In this document: positions 8,255 to 17,464 of the stretch, one piece after another | Numbering within the stretch: the stretch's first letter is position 1 | How the letters are laid out: each line of letters opens with the position of its first letter | Assembly (NCBI GenBank): GCA_040387475.1 | Contig: JAZKDT010000001.1 | Coordinates: 1 to 64,000, forward strand | Direction: 5' to 3' | Length of the DNA stretch: 64,000 nucleotides | Source of the DNA: UBA4416 sp040387475 | GTDB lineage: Bacteria; Bacteroidota; Bacteroidia; B-17B0; Aurantibacillaceae | Position numbers and translations under genes: made by a program | The notes under the pieces: model-generated | What the model saw: only the letters and a program-made list of their open reading frames with translations | What the model was told of the DNA's origin: nothing | The model's database searches: none

Positions 8255-9394
8255 ATGCAACAATTCGATGTTATCATATGTGGAGCTGGTCCGGCAGGGA
8301 GTACCTGTGCTTTAGGTTTATTTGACGCAGGATTGAACGTGGCTTTACTGGATAAACAATCTTTTCCAAGAGAAAAGATCTGCGGTGATGCCTATGGTGG
8401 CTATGCCTACAAAATACTAAATACCATTTCGCCTGCTTTCGGAAAAAAAATACTGGAGATCAATAAAGGTGTTATAGCCAAACGGGCCCGGTTTATTTCT
8501 CCAAAAGGTTATGCTTACGAATTAAAACTCGAAGGATTTTTTGCTAACCTTCCCAGAAACGTGTTTGATAATTTTTTACTCGACATGGTAAAAGCAGAAA
8601 CGCAAACTACCATTTTTGAAAACACATCGGCTCAAAAAATCAGAGTTGAAAAAGATGCCGTTGTAATAACAACCTCCACCGGACAAGAACTAAAGGCTAA
8701 CATCGTGATCGGTTGCGATGGCGCTCATTCCATTGTGCAATCGGCATTAACCGGAACACGGGAATTGATTACAGAAACCTGTCCGGGTTTACGTGCTTAC
8801 TATAAAAATGTAAAAGGCATTGACAGCGACCGGCTCGAAATTCATTTGCTGAAAGAAATTCCCAAAGGTTATTTCTGGATCTTTCCTTCTATAGATGGAT
8901 TAGCCAACGTGGGAATTGGCGGAGACAAAGATGTGCTGACAAAACACAAGATCAATATGAGAAAAGTCTTTAATGAATTGATGGCAGAAGCGCCACAATT
9001 TAAAGAGCGTTTTGCCCAAGCAGAATTAGTTGGCGATATCAAAGGCTGGACCATCCCGATTGGCTACTTTAACAGCAAATTACCTGTCTCCGGAAACAGA
9101 ATTTTGTTGTGCGGTGATGCAGCTGCTTTGGTAGATCCCGCCACCGGCGAGGGAATTGCTCCTGCGATGTCATCGGGACGATATGCAGCCTGGCAAATAA
9201 AAAAGTGTTTTAAAGACTCTAATTTTTCGGCAGAATTTATGAAGTCTTACGATCAGGAAATTCGCAGAAAATATTACCGAAACTATTTTTACAAAACAAC
9301 AGTTACGAATTTATATTACAAAATGCCTTTTTTAATGGATTGGGGAATTGCGTTTTTTGCGGGAATACAACGTTTCCGGAAACACAAAATTTAA
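8255..9394 (+). CDS. Geranylgeranyl-reductase-family FAD-dependent oxidoreductase
   Basis: 379 residues. The N-terminal Rossmann motif (FDVIICGAGPAGSTCA) and the REKICGDA segment at about residues 43-50 mark the geranylgeranyl reductase / digeranylgeranylglycerophospholipid reductase branch of the PHBH flavoprotein fold. The second FAD motif (ILLCGDAAALVDPATGEGI) lies near residue 285. These enzymes reduce isoprenoid double bonds or hydroxylate lipid-like substrates; which one here cannot be said. It is monocistronic by position, following the tRNA terminator and facing the minus-strand DUF4846 gene, whose stop overlaps its end by four bases. No isoprenoid genes are adjacent. Confidence 0.85.
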   Translation: MQQFDVIICGAGPAGSTCALGLFDAGLNVALLDKQSFPREKICGDAYGGYAYKILNTISPAFGKKILEINKGVIAKRARFISPKGYAYELKLEGFFANLPRNVFDNFLLDMVKAETQTTIFENTSAQKIRVEKDAVVITTSTGQELKANIVIGCDGAHSIVQSALTGTRELITETCPGLRAYYKNVKGIDSDRLEIHLLKEIPKGYFWIFPSIDGLANVGIGGDKDVLTKHKINMRKVFNELMAEAPQFKERFAQAELVGDIKGWTIPIGYFNSKLPVSGNRILLCGDAAALVDPATGEGIAPAMSSGRYAAWQIKKCFKDSNFSAEFMKSYDQEIRRKYYRNYFYKTTVTNLYYKMPFLMDWGIAFFAGIQRFRKHKI

Positions 9395-10251
9395 AACCTT
9401 TTCAACTGTTCATTCCCAGAAAAATCCCACTCAGGTGTATTAATTTGTTCGGCATCTGGGTCCAGTTTATACCAGGGTGAAATAACCGGATCATTTTTAT
9501 TAATCAAAATATGAATATCCTGTGCGGGCATGTAACTTTGGGCCACCATAAACACTTTTTTATTGGTCTTAGCATTTACGGCCATGTCCATAATAATAAC
9601 TGCGTGTCCGGGACTTCCGCCCAAAATTAGCACGTCGCCAATTTGCATATCCTTTTGACTAACCAACTTTAATTCCTTTGACAAAGAAGCTGTACCCGCG
9701 TAATTAAATACCATGTTCATATACTCTCTAAAGGATTCATACGTAATACTTTCTTTATTAGATTTTACCCAGCTTACCGCATTTCCTTTTACTACTATGC
9801 GATAGCCGCTTCTCCATTTTGCATAATTGGCATTAAACCCATTGGTGAAATTAAAATGCAAAGCATCGTATTGTTTCGTTTGAAATAAATATTCGGCACG
9901 CAAGCGCATTACGGCATCTGCGCATTGTTGAAGGTCTTTTTTTCCAACATCGATATTTAAAATCGCAGCGGCTACCTTGTTAGGTTTTTCTTTACCGTTA
10001 TAATAGTGAACCAGAGCTCCATTGGGTTTCAAAGAAGTGTTTTGTAAAAAGGCGGCGAAAGAATTTGTTTCAGATTTTATTCTTGTAAATCCTGCAGGAA
10101 CACTGAACCTTTCCGCAACAGTTGTGCCCGCTATGTTTACTAATAAAAAAGATTGTTGTTTTCGAAAAGCAAAAACACATATTAAACATATGCCGCAGGT
10201 CAGTGCGCCAATCTTAAAATATATGTTGTCGTTTTTAATGATCTTAAAAAT
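9391..10251 (-). CDS. DUF4846 protein with a non-canonical or lost start codon
   Basis: The conserved part includes DVGKKDLQQCADAVMRLRAEY, which I recognise as DUF4846; this protein of unknown function is usually exported or membrane-anchored. The first ordinary start codon in frame is TTG at 10032, which would cut the domain. Upstream the frame stays open to 10267 and encodes further family-like sequence (RFSVPAGFTRIK, NSFAAFLQNTSLKPNG), preceded by a basic stretch and a hydrophobic signal or anchor (IGALTCGICLICVFAF). No ATG, GTG or TTG lies in that stretch. The best candidates are ATT at 10251, overlapping the ftsX stop, or CTG at 10203. It follows ftsX on the same strand, so translation may be coupled. 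The start position is inference. Confidence 0.75.
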   Translation of the reverse strand: MFKIIKNDNIYFKIGALTCGICLICVFAFRKQQSFLLVNIAGTTVAERFSVPAGFTRIKSETNSFAAFLQNTSLKPNGALVHYYNGKEKPNKVAAAILNIDVGKKDLQQCADAVMRLRAEYLFQTKQYDALHFNFTNGFNANYAKWRSGYRIVVKGNAVSWVKSNKESITYESFREYMNMVFNYAGTASLSKELKLVSQKDMQIGDVLILGGSPGHAVIIMDMAVNAKTNKKVFMVAQSYMPAQDIHILINKNDPVISPWYKLDPDAEQINTPEWDFSGNEQLKRF

Positions 10252-11113
10252 AGAGATCGTCGGTTTTCAATCGTAAATAACGACTTACAGAAAGCGCAGC
10301 GCTTAAGCCCGAAATTAGAACACCTAATGCTACGATACCGCCAAACAATACAGCCAGTAAATTAGGATCCTGCAATTGCAAAAGATCGGGAATATAACGT
10401 GTACTTAACACTAAAAATCCGGCTAATAAAAATCCGGCTAATAAACCTGCCACTATTCCCTGGCGAATTCCTTTTAAAATAAATGGCATTCGGATAAAGC
10501 CCTGAGTTGCGCCTACCAGGTACATGGTTCTTATTAAAAAACGTTTAGCGTAAATGGATAAACGAATGGTATTATTGATGAGTGCAATGGCTACGACCAA
10601 CAACAAGCCACTAAAAATTAAAATATAAAAACTGATCACTTTGGCGTTTTCATTAACCTGCTTAATCATGTCCTTATGATAAATGACTTCTTTCACAAAA
10701 TGTTTCTGCATGATCTGCTTTTCAAAGCCTGATAAACTATCAATGTTAGCATAATCAGAATTTAATTTTACATCTAAAGATGATAACAGTGGATTATATC
10801 CCAAAAAGGTAATAAAATCCTCTCCTAAATCTTTTTGCAGTTTTTTAGCGGCCTCGTCTTTACTGATATAAGCAACCTCTTTAGTGAATGCGGAAGAACT
10901 TATTTCCTGTTTTAAAATATCCAGTTCAGCCTGTGTGGTAGTATCTTTTAATACAACCTGGAAGCCAACATTCTCTTTAATATGGTTTGATAATTTTTTG
11001 GCATTGATGACAACCAATCCCAAAAGACCCAACATAAATAACACTAAAGCCAAACTAATGACTACAGTAACGGAAGATGTTTTTAATTTTTGAGTAGCAG
11101 TTCTGTTCGACAC
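10244..11113 (-). CDS. ftsX: Cell-division protein FtsX (permease-like)
   Basis: 289 residues with the FtsX layout. One N-terminal membrane segment at about 15-38 precedes a periplasmic domain of about 110 residues (VGFQVVLKD onward). Three C-terminal membrane segments follow (about 165-185, 215-235 and 250-272), with the permease block around ISFYILIFSGLLLVVAIALI. FtsX pairs with the ATPase FtsE to control septal peptidoglycan hydrolases; ftsE is not adjacent here, which is common in this phylum. The start is GTG at 11113; no ATG lies upstream in frame. The gene is downstream of trmD with a 102-base gap and overlaps the extended DUF4846 frame. Confidence 0.9.
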   Translation of the reverse strand: MSNRTATQKLKTSSVTVVISLALVLFMLGLLGLVVINAKKLSNHIKENVGFQVVLKDTTTQAELDILKQEISSSAFTKEVAYISKDEAAKKLQKDLGEDFITFLGYNPLLSSLDVKLNSDYANIDSLSGFEKQIMQKHFVKEVIYHKDMIKQVNENAKVISFYILIFSGLLLVVAIALINNTIRLSIYAKRFLIRTMYLVGATQGFIRMPFILKGIRQGIVAGLLAGFLLAGFLVLSTRYIPDLLQLQDPNLLAVLFGGIVALGVLISGLSAALSVSRYLRLKTDDLYF

Positions 11114-11215
11114 AATAATTCTGTTTTATACCCAACTAATTTAAGATGAATACAAAAGCTGAAGGAAGGTTTTAAAATGAATAATTAACAAGCTATTGTT
11201 TGTTCATTCAACCCT

Positions 11216-11890
11216 TTATTGCAATAAATCAGGTCTTCTTAACCTGGTGCGCTCTATGGATTGCTCGTGCCTCCACTCTTCCACCTTTTTAGTGTTACCG
11301 CTGGTTAAAAGTTCAGGAACTTTCCATCCCTTGTAATCTGCGGGGCGGGTATAAACGGGAGGAGATAATAAATTGTCCTGGAACGAGTCAGATAAAGCTG
11401 AAGTTTCATCATTTAAAACACCGGGAATTAAGCGGATGATGCCATCACATAACACAGCTGCAGGCAATTCACCCCCGCTTAACACGTAATCTCCTATCGA
11501 AATTTCTTTAGTAATAAAATGTTCACGAATACGCTCATCAATTCCTTTATAATGGCCACACAACACAATTAAATTTTTTAACGTTGATAATCGATTACAC
11601 GTTGCCTGCTTTAAGGTTTCACCATCAGGCGTCATATAAATGATTTCGTCATACGTTCGTTTACTTTTCAGATCGTTGATGCAATTGGCAATGGGCTCTA
11701 TCATCATGACCATGCCTGCACCGCCGCCAAACGCGTAGTCGTCCACTTTTTTGTGAGGCTCAATGCCATAATCTCTTAAATCAACAATATTAACCGATAC
11801 CAGGCCTTTTGCTGCAGCACGCTTTAAAATACTGTGGCTGAATGGGCTTTCCAGCAAGGGCGGATGGACTGTAATGATATCAATATGCAT
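11216..11890 (-). CDS. trmD: tRNA (guanine37-N1)-methyltransferase
   Basis: About 224 residues from ATG 11890. That start gives MHIDIITVHP, matching the family N-terminus; the longer frame from TTG 11905 adds five unsupported residues. SPOUT-family signatures are present: ESPFSHSILKRA, DDYAFGGGAGMVM, MTPDGETL, CGHYKGIDER, and the SAM-binding knot region GDYVLSGGELPA with the following PGVL. The C-terminal PPVYTRPADY and GNTKKVEEWR are also typical. TrmD methylates G37 next to the anticodon and prevents +1 frameshifting; it is cytoplasmic and normally essential. It is divergent from the secreted protein gene at 11970. Confidence 0.95.
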   Translation of the reverse strand: MHIDIITVHPPLLESPFSHSILKRAAAKGLVSVNIVDLRDYGIEPHKKVDDYAFGGGAGMVMMIEPIANCINDLKSKRTYDEIIYMTPDGETLKQATCNRLSTLKNLIVLCGHYKGIDERIREHFITKEISIGDYVLSGGELPAAVLCDGIIRLIPGVLNDETSALSDSFQDNLLSPPVYTRPADYKGWKVPELLTSGNTKKVEEWRHEQSIERTRLRRPDLLQ

Positions 11891-11944
11891 ACTCAAAATT
11901 AACAAAAAAATAAGGAATTATAGGGCTTTAATTCTATCTATCGT

Positions 11945-11952
11945 TATATTTG
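11945..11952 (+). promoter_or_regulatory. -7 promoter element (TATATTTG)
   Basis: An exact TAnnTTTG in the 79-base gap between trmD and the divergent gene at 11970. It leaves room for a leader of about ten bases. Confidence 0.6.
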
Positions 11953-11969
11953 TTTAAATAAAAATTCAC

Positions 11970-12797
11970 ATGAAACATATTTTATTAGCTGTCACTTTGT
12001 GCATTGGATTGAATTCAGTTGCTCAAAAAAAAGAAGAAAAAGATAAGGATAAAGTGAAAAGTGAAAAATCTAAGGAGGGCATGCGATTTTTATATAAAGA
12101 AGCTACTTTAGAAACCGACGATTACAAGATATATATCATAGACGCTATTTCTACTTTAAAACAATCAAAGTTTAAGATCAAGATCTTTAATAAAACCAAT
12201 GACTATTTATTAGTGAAGCCGGCGGAATTCATTTTTTCGGCCGGAGGAACTCAGATCTTCAGTAAAGATAAAACCTTTGTTGTATCGCCCAACGAGGAAG
12301 AGACAGAAGTGATCGATTTTAAAGGTGCCGATATGTTAGTCGAAAAATTTACCATCGAGTTCAAGGGTCTTTATAAAGCATCAGCCGGCGGAAAAATATA
12401 TAAGATTCCTGACTTTGAACTACCGGCGAGCAAAAATGAATTTACAGTTGAAAATTTTACCTGTGATCTGAAAAAAGCAGAAGTAAAAACGGATAAATCT
12501 GTTGTAAAATTTGATTGTGTTTATGTAGGTGATGGTGTGGGATTGATCAATCCTGGTAAATCAACCGCCATTATGCCGGACGGAAAAGAAGGCGCTAATT
12601 CTAAAAAAATGCAACCGGTTATTTTGGAGAGAGGTAAAAGAGATGATTTCACAATGGTATACCCTGAACTTAAAGGATCAGGCGACATGCAAAAAGGTGG
12701 TATTAAAATAAAGTGGAACGACTCCTTTCGGGAATCGAAGTTAACACCTGTAGGAAATAATAAATTAGAACTCGTTAAAGAGTCTGAGAAAAAATAA
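11970..12797 (+). CDS. Secreted protein of unknown function
   Basis: 275 residues with a clear Sec signal peptide (MKHILLAVTLCIGLNSVAQ, cleavage expected after SVA-Q or nearby) and then a Lys/Glu-rich linker. The remainder is beta-rich and has no catalytic motif or cysteine cluster that I recognise. There is no T9SS C-terminal domain and no lipobox, so a periplasmic location is most likely. The gene has its own -7 element. It ends exactly one base before the stop codon of the convergent methyltransferase gene, with no terminator between them. I do not recognise a family. Confidence 0.7.
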   Translation: MKHILLAVTLCIGLNSVAQKKEEKDKDKVKSEKSKEGMRFLYKEATLETDDYKIYIIDAISTLKQSKFKIKIFNKTNDYLLVKPAEFIFSAGGTQIFSKDKTFVVSPNEEETEVIDFKGADMLVEKFTIEFKGLYKASAGGKIYKIPDFELPASKNEFTVENFTCDLKKAEVKTDKSVVKFDCVYVGDGVGLINPGKSTAIMPDGKEGANSKKMQPVILERGKRDDFTMVYPELKGSGDMQKGGIKIKWNDSFRESKLTPVGNNKLELVKESEKK

Positions 12798-13670
12798 TTA
12801 TTTCTTTTCCAATCTTCCCCAAACACCGAGCGGCAATTTAATTCCACTTTTGGCGTCTAAGTATAATTCACCAATGCTCAGGTTTGATTTGTGCTTGGCA
12901 GCAAAAGGTTCAAGTAAATTTTGTGGCACCAATGCCGAAAATCCGAGTGAATACGCATTCAGTATAAGTAAATGTTGCTTGGGATCAAGGATCTGCAATA
13001 CACTATCAATCATTTCCAAAATATTATCTTCTAATTTCCATTTCTCGCCGTTCGGTCCGTGGCCAAATGCTGGAGGATCCAAAATAATTCCCTGGTATAA
13101 ATTTCCGCGACGTTGCTCTTTCTTCACAAATTTCAATGCATCATCTATCATCCACCGGATGTTGTCCAGGTTGGATTTTTGCATATTCTCATTAGCCCAG
13201 TTCACTACCTGTTTGATACTATCTACATGGGTAACGTCCGCTCCTGCTGCCCTGGCAGCAATAGATGCTCCGCCGGTGTAGGCAAATAAATTCAGGAATT
13301 TGGGTTTCTCCAGTGACGATAGATAATCAAAGATCACGTCCCAATTACAGGCTTGTTCAGGAAAAACACCTACATGTTTAAACGAAGTTAAGCCCAAACG
13401 TAAGGTAATTTCTTTTTTACCTAGTGGATAATTAATGGTCCATTGCTCCGGCATTTTTTTAAATGCTTTCCACTCTCCGCTTGAGCTGCTTTTAGGAACA
13501 AACTTTACATGAGCCTGCTTTTCCCATTCGGCTTCTGAATATTTTTTCTTCCACACAGCCTGCGGTTCAGGACGAATAGTAATATATTTACCAAAGCGTT
13601 CAAGTTTTTCAAAGTCGCCGCAGTCTATTAATTCATAGTCCTGCCAATGAGTGGGAGTCAGTAGTTGCAT
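12798..13670 (-). CDS. Class I SAM-dependent methyltransferase, RlmI/RlmK-like
   Basis: 290 residues. The SAM-binding core starts near residue 140 with FLNLFAYTGGASIAA (motif I) and THVDSIKQVVNWA (acidic motif II). The substrate-side motif ILDPPAFG lies near residue 213. This arrangement is that of the 23S rRNA cytosine-5 methyltransferase group (RlmI, and YccW-type domains), but the N-terminal PUA domain of RlmI is not evident and is replaced by about 120 residues with a WKAFKKMPEQW segment. The target RNA is therefore not established. It is convergent and directly abutting with the gene ending at 12797. A 142-base gap upstream separates it from the divergent permease. Confidence 0.85.
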   Translation of the reverse strand: MQLLTPTHWQDYELIDCGDFEKLERFGKYITIRPEPQAVWKKKYSEAEWEKQAHVKFVPKSSSSGEWKAFKKMPEQWTINYPLGKKEITLRLGLTSFKHVGVFPEQACNWDVIFDYLSSLEKPKFLNLFAYTGGASIAARAAGADVTHVDSIKQVVNWANENMQKSNLDNIRWMIDDALKFVKKEQRRGNLYQGIILDPPAFGHGPNGEKWKLEDNILEMIDSVLQILDPKQHLLILNAYSLGFSALVPQNLLEPFAAKHKSNLSIGELYLDAKSGIKLPLGVWGRLEKK

Positions 13671-13812
13671 TTTGTGAAGTTATGAATTATGAGTGAGGAG
13701 TGGTCGGATAATGCAATAAGTAGTAAAAAGAAGGTTGTTAATAAAAGGGTTTAGCTACAGAAAGTCTACTGAACTAAAAGCTCTACTTTAGATACATACC
13801 AAATTATTTTTT

Positions 13813-15222
13813 ATGCAGAAATTACAATCATCATTTGTTGCTCTTATCAGTGTGTTTTTCTTTTGGGGTTTTGTGGCCGCCAGCAACGGTATATTAATTC
13901 CTTTATTTAAAGAAAAATTTACGCTGACTCAATTCCAGTCGCAGTTGGTTGACTTGGCATTTTACGCAGCATACGCGGTTGGTTCCATAATCTATTTTTT
14001 TACTTCCCGCGCTACGGGCGACCCGATTAGTAAAATTGGCTATAAAAAAGCGTTGATACTGGGATTATTAATTTCTGCTGTTGGTTCGTTATTCTTTATC
14101 CCGGCAGCCAGTTTAAATTCATATCCATTGTTATTATGCGCTTTATTTATTATTGGCCTAGGCTTTGCCTTACAGCAAATTGTGGCTAATCCCTTTGTTA
14201 TTAATTTTGGCGCAAAAGAAACCGGCGCTCACCGGTTAAGTTTGGCGGGTGGTATTAATTCTTTTGGAACTACGATTGGCCCTGTTTTACTAAGCTACGC
14301 GCTGTTTGGCAATATAAGCGCTCCGGCAGCCGCCGATAGCAGTTTAGATGCTGTGAAAATTCCGGCACTTATTTTATTTGCATTGTTCCTTCTATGCGCA
14401 AGCATTTTATGGTTCTCTAAACTTCCCGAGGTAACAAACTCGGAAAAACTAGACAAAGATCTAGGCGCCTTAAAATATCCGCAACTGTCGTTAGGTATGA
14501 TCGCCATTTTTATTTATGTAGGGGTTGAAGTGACCATACAAAGTAACATGGGTGCCTTACTGGCAATGCCCGAGATCAAGGGAATAGATCATACAAAAAT
14601 TTCTCATTTTATTTCGTTGTATTGGGGTAGTTTAATGATCGGCCGTTGGACTGGTGCGCTCACCGTTTTTAATTTTAGCAAAACGGCAAAAATAATCATG
14701 CAGTTCATTACGCCTTTTATCGCTTTTGGTGTCATCTGTGGCGTTAATTATTTGCGGGGCAGCAATATAGAAGACTATTTATTTTACATTCCATACATTT
14801 TATTAGCAACATTAATCTTTGTTTTTTCAGGTGACAATCCTGCGCGAACTTTATTAATTTTGAGCCTAACGGCGTGTGTCATGATGATCATTGGCTTAAT
14901 GAGCACTGGCAATCTCGCCTTATATTCGTTCATTAGCGGCGGCTTGTTTTGTTCTGTCATGTGGCCCTGCATATTTGCGCTCGCTATTAACGGTCTGGGA
15001 AAATATACTAATCAAGGCTCTTCCCTACTAGTGATGATGATATTGGGCGGCGCTATTATTCCACCTTTACAGGGCATTTTAGTGGATGTGTTCAATCCTC
15101 ATATCTCCTATATCGTAACTGTATTTTGTTTTGCCTACCTGGCATGGTATGCATTTAAAGTAACATCCATTTTTAAAAAACAAGGTATTGAATTAGAATC
15201 CGGTTCAAGCGCAGCTCATTAA
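13813..15222 (+). CDS. Sugar permease of the major facilitator superfamily (FucP/GluP type)
   Basis: 469 residues with about 12 hydrophobic segments. The N-terminus (FFFWGFVAASNGILIPLFK) and ANPFVINFGAKETGAHRL around residue 140 are typical of the fucose/glucose-galactose proton symporter family (FHS family). GGAIIPPLQGILVD near residue 415 is the matching C-terminal block. It should import a hexose or related sugar across the inner membrane. It stands first in a plus-strand run with a glycosylasparaginase and a GH92 alpha-mannosidase, so mannose, GlcNAc or another glycan sugar is a reasonable substrate guess. Specificity cannot be read from sequence. The 28-base gap to the next gene suggests co-transcription. 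Confidence 0.88.
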   Translation: MQKLQSSFVALISVFFFWGFVAASNGILIPLFKEKFTLTQFQSQLVDLAFYAAYAVGSIIYFFTSRATGDPISKIGYKKALILGLLISAVGSLFFIPAASLNSYPLLLCALFIIGLGFALQQIVANPFVINFGAKETGAHRLSLAGGINSFGTTIGPVLLSYALFGNISAPAAADSSLDAVKIPALILFALFLLCASILWFSKLPEVTNSEKLDKDLGALKYPQLSLGMIAIFIYVGVEVTIQSNMGALLAMPEIKGIDHTKISHFISLYWGSLMIGRWTGALTVFNFSKTAKIIMQFITPFIAFGVICGVNYLRGSNIEDYLFYIPYILLATLIFVFSGDNPARTLLILSLTACVMMIIGLMSTGNLALYSFISGGLFCSVMWPCIFALAINGLGKYTNQGSSLLVMMILGGAIIPPLQGILVDVFNPHISYIVTVFCFAYLAWYAFKVTSIFKKQGIELESGSSAAH

Positions 15223-15250
15223 TAAATAGTATATATAAAATTTAATAAAA

Positions 15251-15703
15251 ATGAAAGTAACGATCAACGTCAAACTAGTTAATTCGCAGTTTAGCCAGGC
15301 TTATGCCGATAAAGATAACGAAGGAGAAGAAACGGAAGATAACATCAAATATTTATGGGAAGATGAATTTGATGTACAGGGAAATGTGAAAGAATTTAAA
15401 GTGGTTAATAATGCAACCTATTTGTTAAAAGGCTTGTACCCCAATGATGACGAGTTCTGTTTTGAAATACCCGACATGATGATCGTGGAATGTATAATGG
15501 ATAATGGTACCGTAACACAATTACCTTTCTCTAAGAAAGCAGTAAGCAAAACCGATAAAGTTGAAGAAAGCGATCGCTTTCTATTTAACGTTTATTTAAA
15601 AAGTGTGCGGCAGGTTGTTAATCCTATGCCGGGCGTTTACATTTTAAAAGATGATTTTCCAAAAGAGTTGGCCGAACTTGTAAATACAGATGAAGAAGAA
15701 TAA
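15251..15703 (+). CDS. Small acidic cytoplasmic protein of unknown function
   Basis: 150 residues, very acidic (runs such as DKDNEGEETED and TDEEE), without signal peptide or membrane segment. No family motif is recognised. It lies 28 bases after the sugar permease and 17 bases before the glycosylasparaginase on the same strand, so it is probably co-transcribed with them, but it has no visible tie to glycan metabolism. Confidence 0.65.
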   Translation: MKVTINVKLVNSQFSQAYADKDNEGEETEDNIKYLWEDEFDVQGNVKEFKVVNNATYLLKGLYPNDDEFCFEIPDMMIVECIMDNGTVTQLPFSKKAVSKTDKVEESDRFLFNVYLKSVRQVVNPMPGVYILKDDFPKELAELVNTDEEE

Positions 15704-15720
15704 TTTTTAATACTTCTATT

Positions 15721-16713
15721 ATGAATACGAGTCGCCGCCAATTTTTAAAACTCTCTGCTTTTACTACTTCATTATTTGCTTTTAATAAAAGCAAAGCAAC
15801 TGAAATTGTTGGAGAAATTAATAAAGTACAGATAAATCCAATTGTTATCTCAACCTGGAGATTTGGATTAGAGGCCAATGCCGAAGCTTGGAAAATATTA
15901 TCTGCTAAAGGAAGAGCTTTAGATGCGGTTGAAGCTGGGGTAAAAATATCCGAAGCAGATCCTAAAGAAAGAAGCGTAGGATATGGAGGAAGGCCTGATC
16001 GCGACGGACATGTAACCTTGGACGCCTGCATCATGGATGACTTTTCTAACATTGGTTCGGTTGGCTGTTTAGAACATATTATGCATCCGATTTCAGTAGC
16101 AAGAGCTGTAATGGAGAAAACACCACACACTATGTTGGTAGGTGAGGGTGCTTTAGATTTCGCTTTAGCTCAAGGATTTAAAAAAGAAAATCTACTGGTA
16201 AAAGAGTCGGAAGAGGAATGGAAAGAATGGCTAAAAAAAGGCGAATATAAACCAAAAGCTAATATTGAAAACCACGATACTATCGGCATGGTTGCATTAG
16301 ACATGCATGGCAATTTATCGGGCGCATGTACAACCAGTGGGATGGCATTTAAAATGCATGGTCGCATTGGCGATTCACCCATTATTGGCGCAGGCTTGTT
16401 TGTGGACAATGAAGTTGGTGCGGCCACTGCTACGGGGCACGGCGAAGAAGTAATGAGAATTGTGGGAAGCCATACGGTTGTTGAATTAATGCGTCAGGGG
16501 TTCTCACCGGAAGAAGCCTGTAAAAAAGCAGTAGAACGAATTATAACCATTGCCAAAAAGAAAAATAAACCTTTAGACGAATTACAAATTGGGTTTATTG
16601 CCATCAATAAAAAAGGCGAGCATGGAGCATATTGTTTACAAAAAGGATTTAATTACGCCGTTTATTCTCCTCAGATAAATAATCAGCTAATGGATGCCAG
16701 ACATATTTTCTAA
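15721..16713 (+). CDS. N4-(beta-N-acetylglucosaminyl)-L-asparaginase (glycosylasparaginase)
   Basis: 330 residues. A twin-arginine signal (SRRQFLKLSAF) opens the protein, indicating Tat export of a folded enzyme. The Ntn-hydrolase nucleophile is the Thr of NHDTIGMVALD at about residue 182; the precursor would cleave itself just before this Thr. The substrate-binding blocks CTTSGMAFKMHGRIGDSP and GAATATGHGEE follow. The enzyme cleaves the GlcNAc-Asn bond of N-glycopeptides. It overlaps cutC by 20 bases and lies about 0.75 kb before the GH92 alpha-mannosidase, fitting stepwise dismantling of N-glycans. Confidence 0.93.
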   Translation: MNTSRRQFLKLSAFTTSLFAFNKSKATEIVGEINKVQINPIVISTWRFGLEANAEAWKILSAKGRALDAVEAGVKISEADPKERSVGYGGRPDRDGHVTLDACIMDDFSNIGSVGCLEHIMHPISVARAVMEKTPHTMLVGEGALDFALAQGFKKENLLVKESEEEWKEWLKKGEYKPKANIENHDTIGMVALDMHGNLSGACTTSGMAFKMHGRIGDSPIIGAGLFVDNEVGAATATGHGEEVMRIVGSHTVVELMRQGFSPEEACKKAVERIITIAKKKNKPLDELQIGFIAINKKGEHGAYCLQKGFNYAVYSPQINNQLMDARHIF

Positions 16714-17380
16714 ATATATATTGGAAATTGCCTGCTTTGAGGCGAAATCATGTTTGCTGGCAGAACAAGCAGGAGCAGACAGAATAGAGTTTTGTGCAGA
16801 CTACGAAGCAGGGGGTATAACACCCGCTTATGAAGATATTTTACACGTAAAAAAAACCCTGAAAATTCCTTTGCATGTGATCATTAGACCGCGTAGCGGA
16901 AATTTTGTTTACACCGAAAAGGAGATAGATATAATGAGGCAACTCATTTGGTGGTGCAAAGAAAATAAAGTAAACGGAGTAGTTTTTGGCATTTTAAATC
17001 CTGACAACAGCGTTAACTTTGAAGCAAATAAACAATTACTGGAGTTAGCAAAACCTATGTCTGTTACTTTTCATAGAGCAATCGATCAATGCCGTGATAT
17101 AAAAAAGGGTTTTGAGACTATTATAGAATTGGGATTCGATAAAGTATTGACGTCGGGAGGACAACAAAATGCTTTGGAAGGAATTGAATTTTTACAACAT
17201 TTACAAAAACAGTTCGGCAATAAAATCACAATTATTCCTGGTGGGGGCATTCGAAGTTTTAATATTGAAAAACTACTGGGTGTTATAAATTGTTTTGAAT
17301 TTCATTCAGCAGCCACTGTAAACAATGAAATAAATACTGAGGAGATACAACGTTTAAAACATATCATCCGAAATGAATAA
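16694..17380 (+). CDS. cutC: CutC-family TIM-barrel protein
   Basis: 228 residues with the family hallmarks: LEIACFEAKSCLLAEQAGADRIE at the N-terminus, PLHVIIRPRSGNF, VTFHRAIDQ near residue 128, LTSGG and IIPGGGI. Earlier work linked CutC to copper homeostasis; the biochemical role remains uncertain. The ATG at 16694 lies inside the end of the asparaginase gene (20-base overlap), which implies translational coupling. An ATG four bases upstream is out of frame. Its place in a glycan locus gives no evidence for a metal role here. Confidence 0.9.
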   Translation: MPDIFSKYILEIACFEAKSCLLAEQAGADRIEFCADYEAGGITPAYEDILHVKKTLKIPLHVIIRPRSGNFVYTEKEIDIMRQLIWWCKENKVNGVVFGILNPDNSVNFEANKQLLELAKPMSVTFHRAIDQCRDIKKGFETIIELGFDKVLTSGGQQNALEGIEFLQHLQKQFGNKITIIPGGGIRSFNIEKLLGVINCFEFHSAATVNNEINTEEIQRLKHIIRNE

Positions 17381-17450
17381 CAACTACTTCCTACAGTAAA
17401 ACATAACATATTTCCTTATACAACATCAACTACCCAACGCAATAATTCAG

Positions 17451-17458
17451 TACCTTTA
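17451..17458 (+). promoter_or_regulatory. Putative -7 element (TACCTTTA)
   Basis: TAnnTTTA ending six bases before the ATG of the GH92 gene at 17465, in an 84-base gap after cutC. This could give the mannosidase its own, nearly leaderless transcript. Confidence 0.4.
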
Positions 17459-17464
17459 ACTATT

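Noticed and set aside
10022..10276. 84-codon plus-strand frame
   Set aside because: Covers the 5' part of the DUF4846 gene in antisense; the minus frame is conserved and explains the region.
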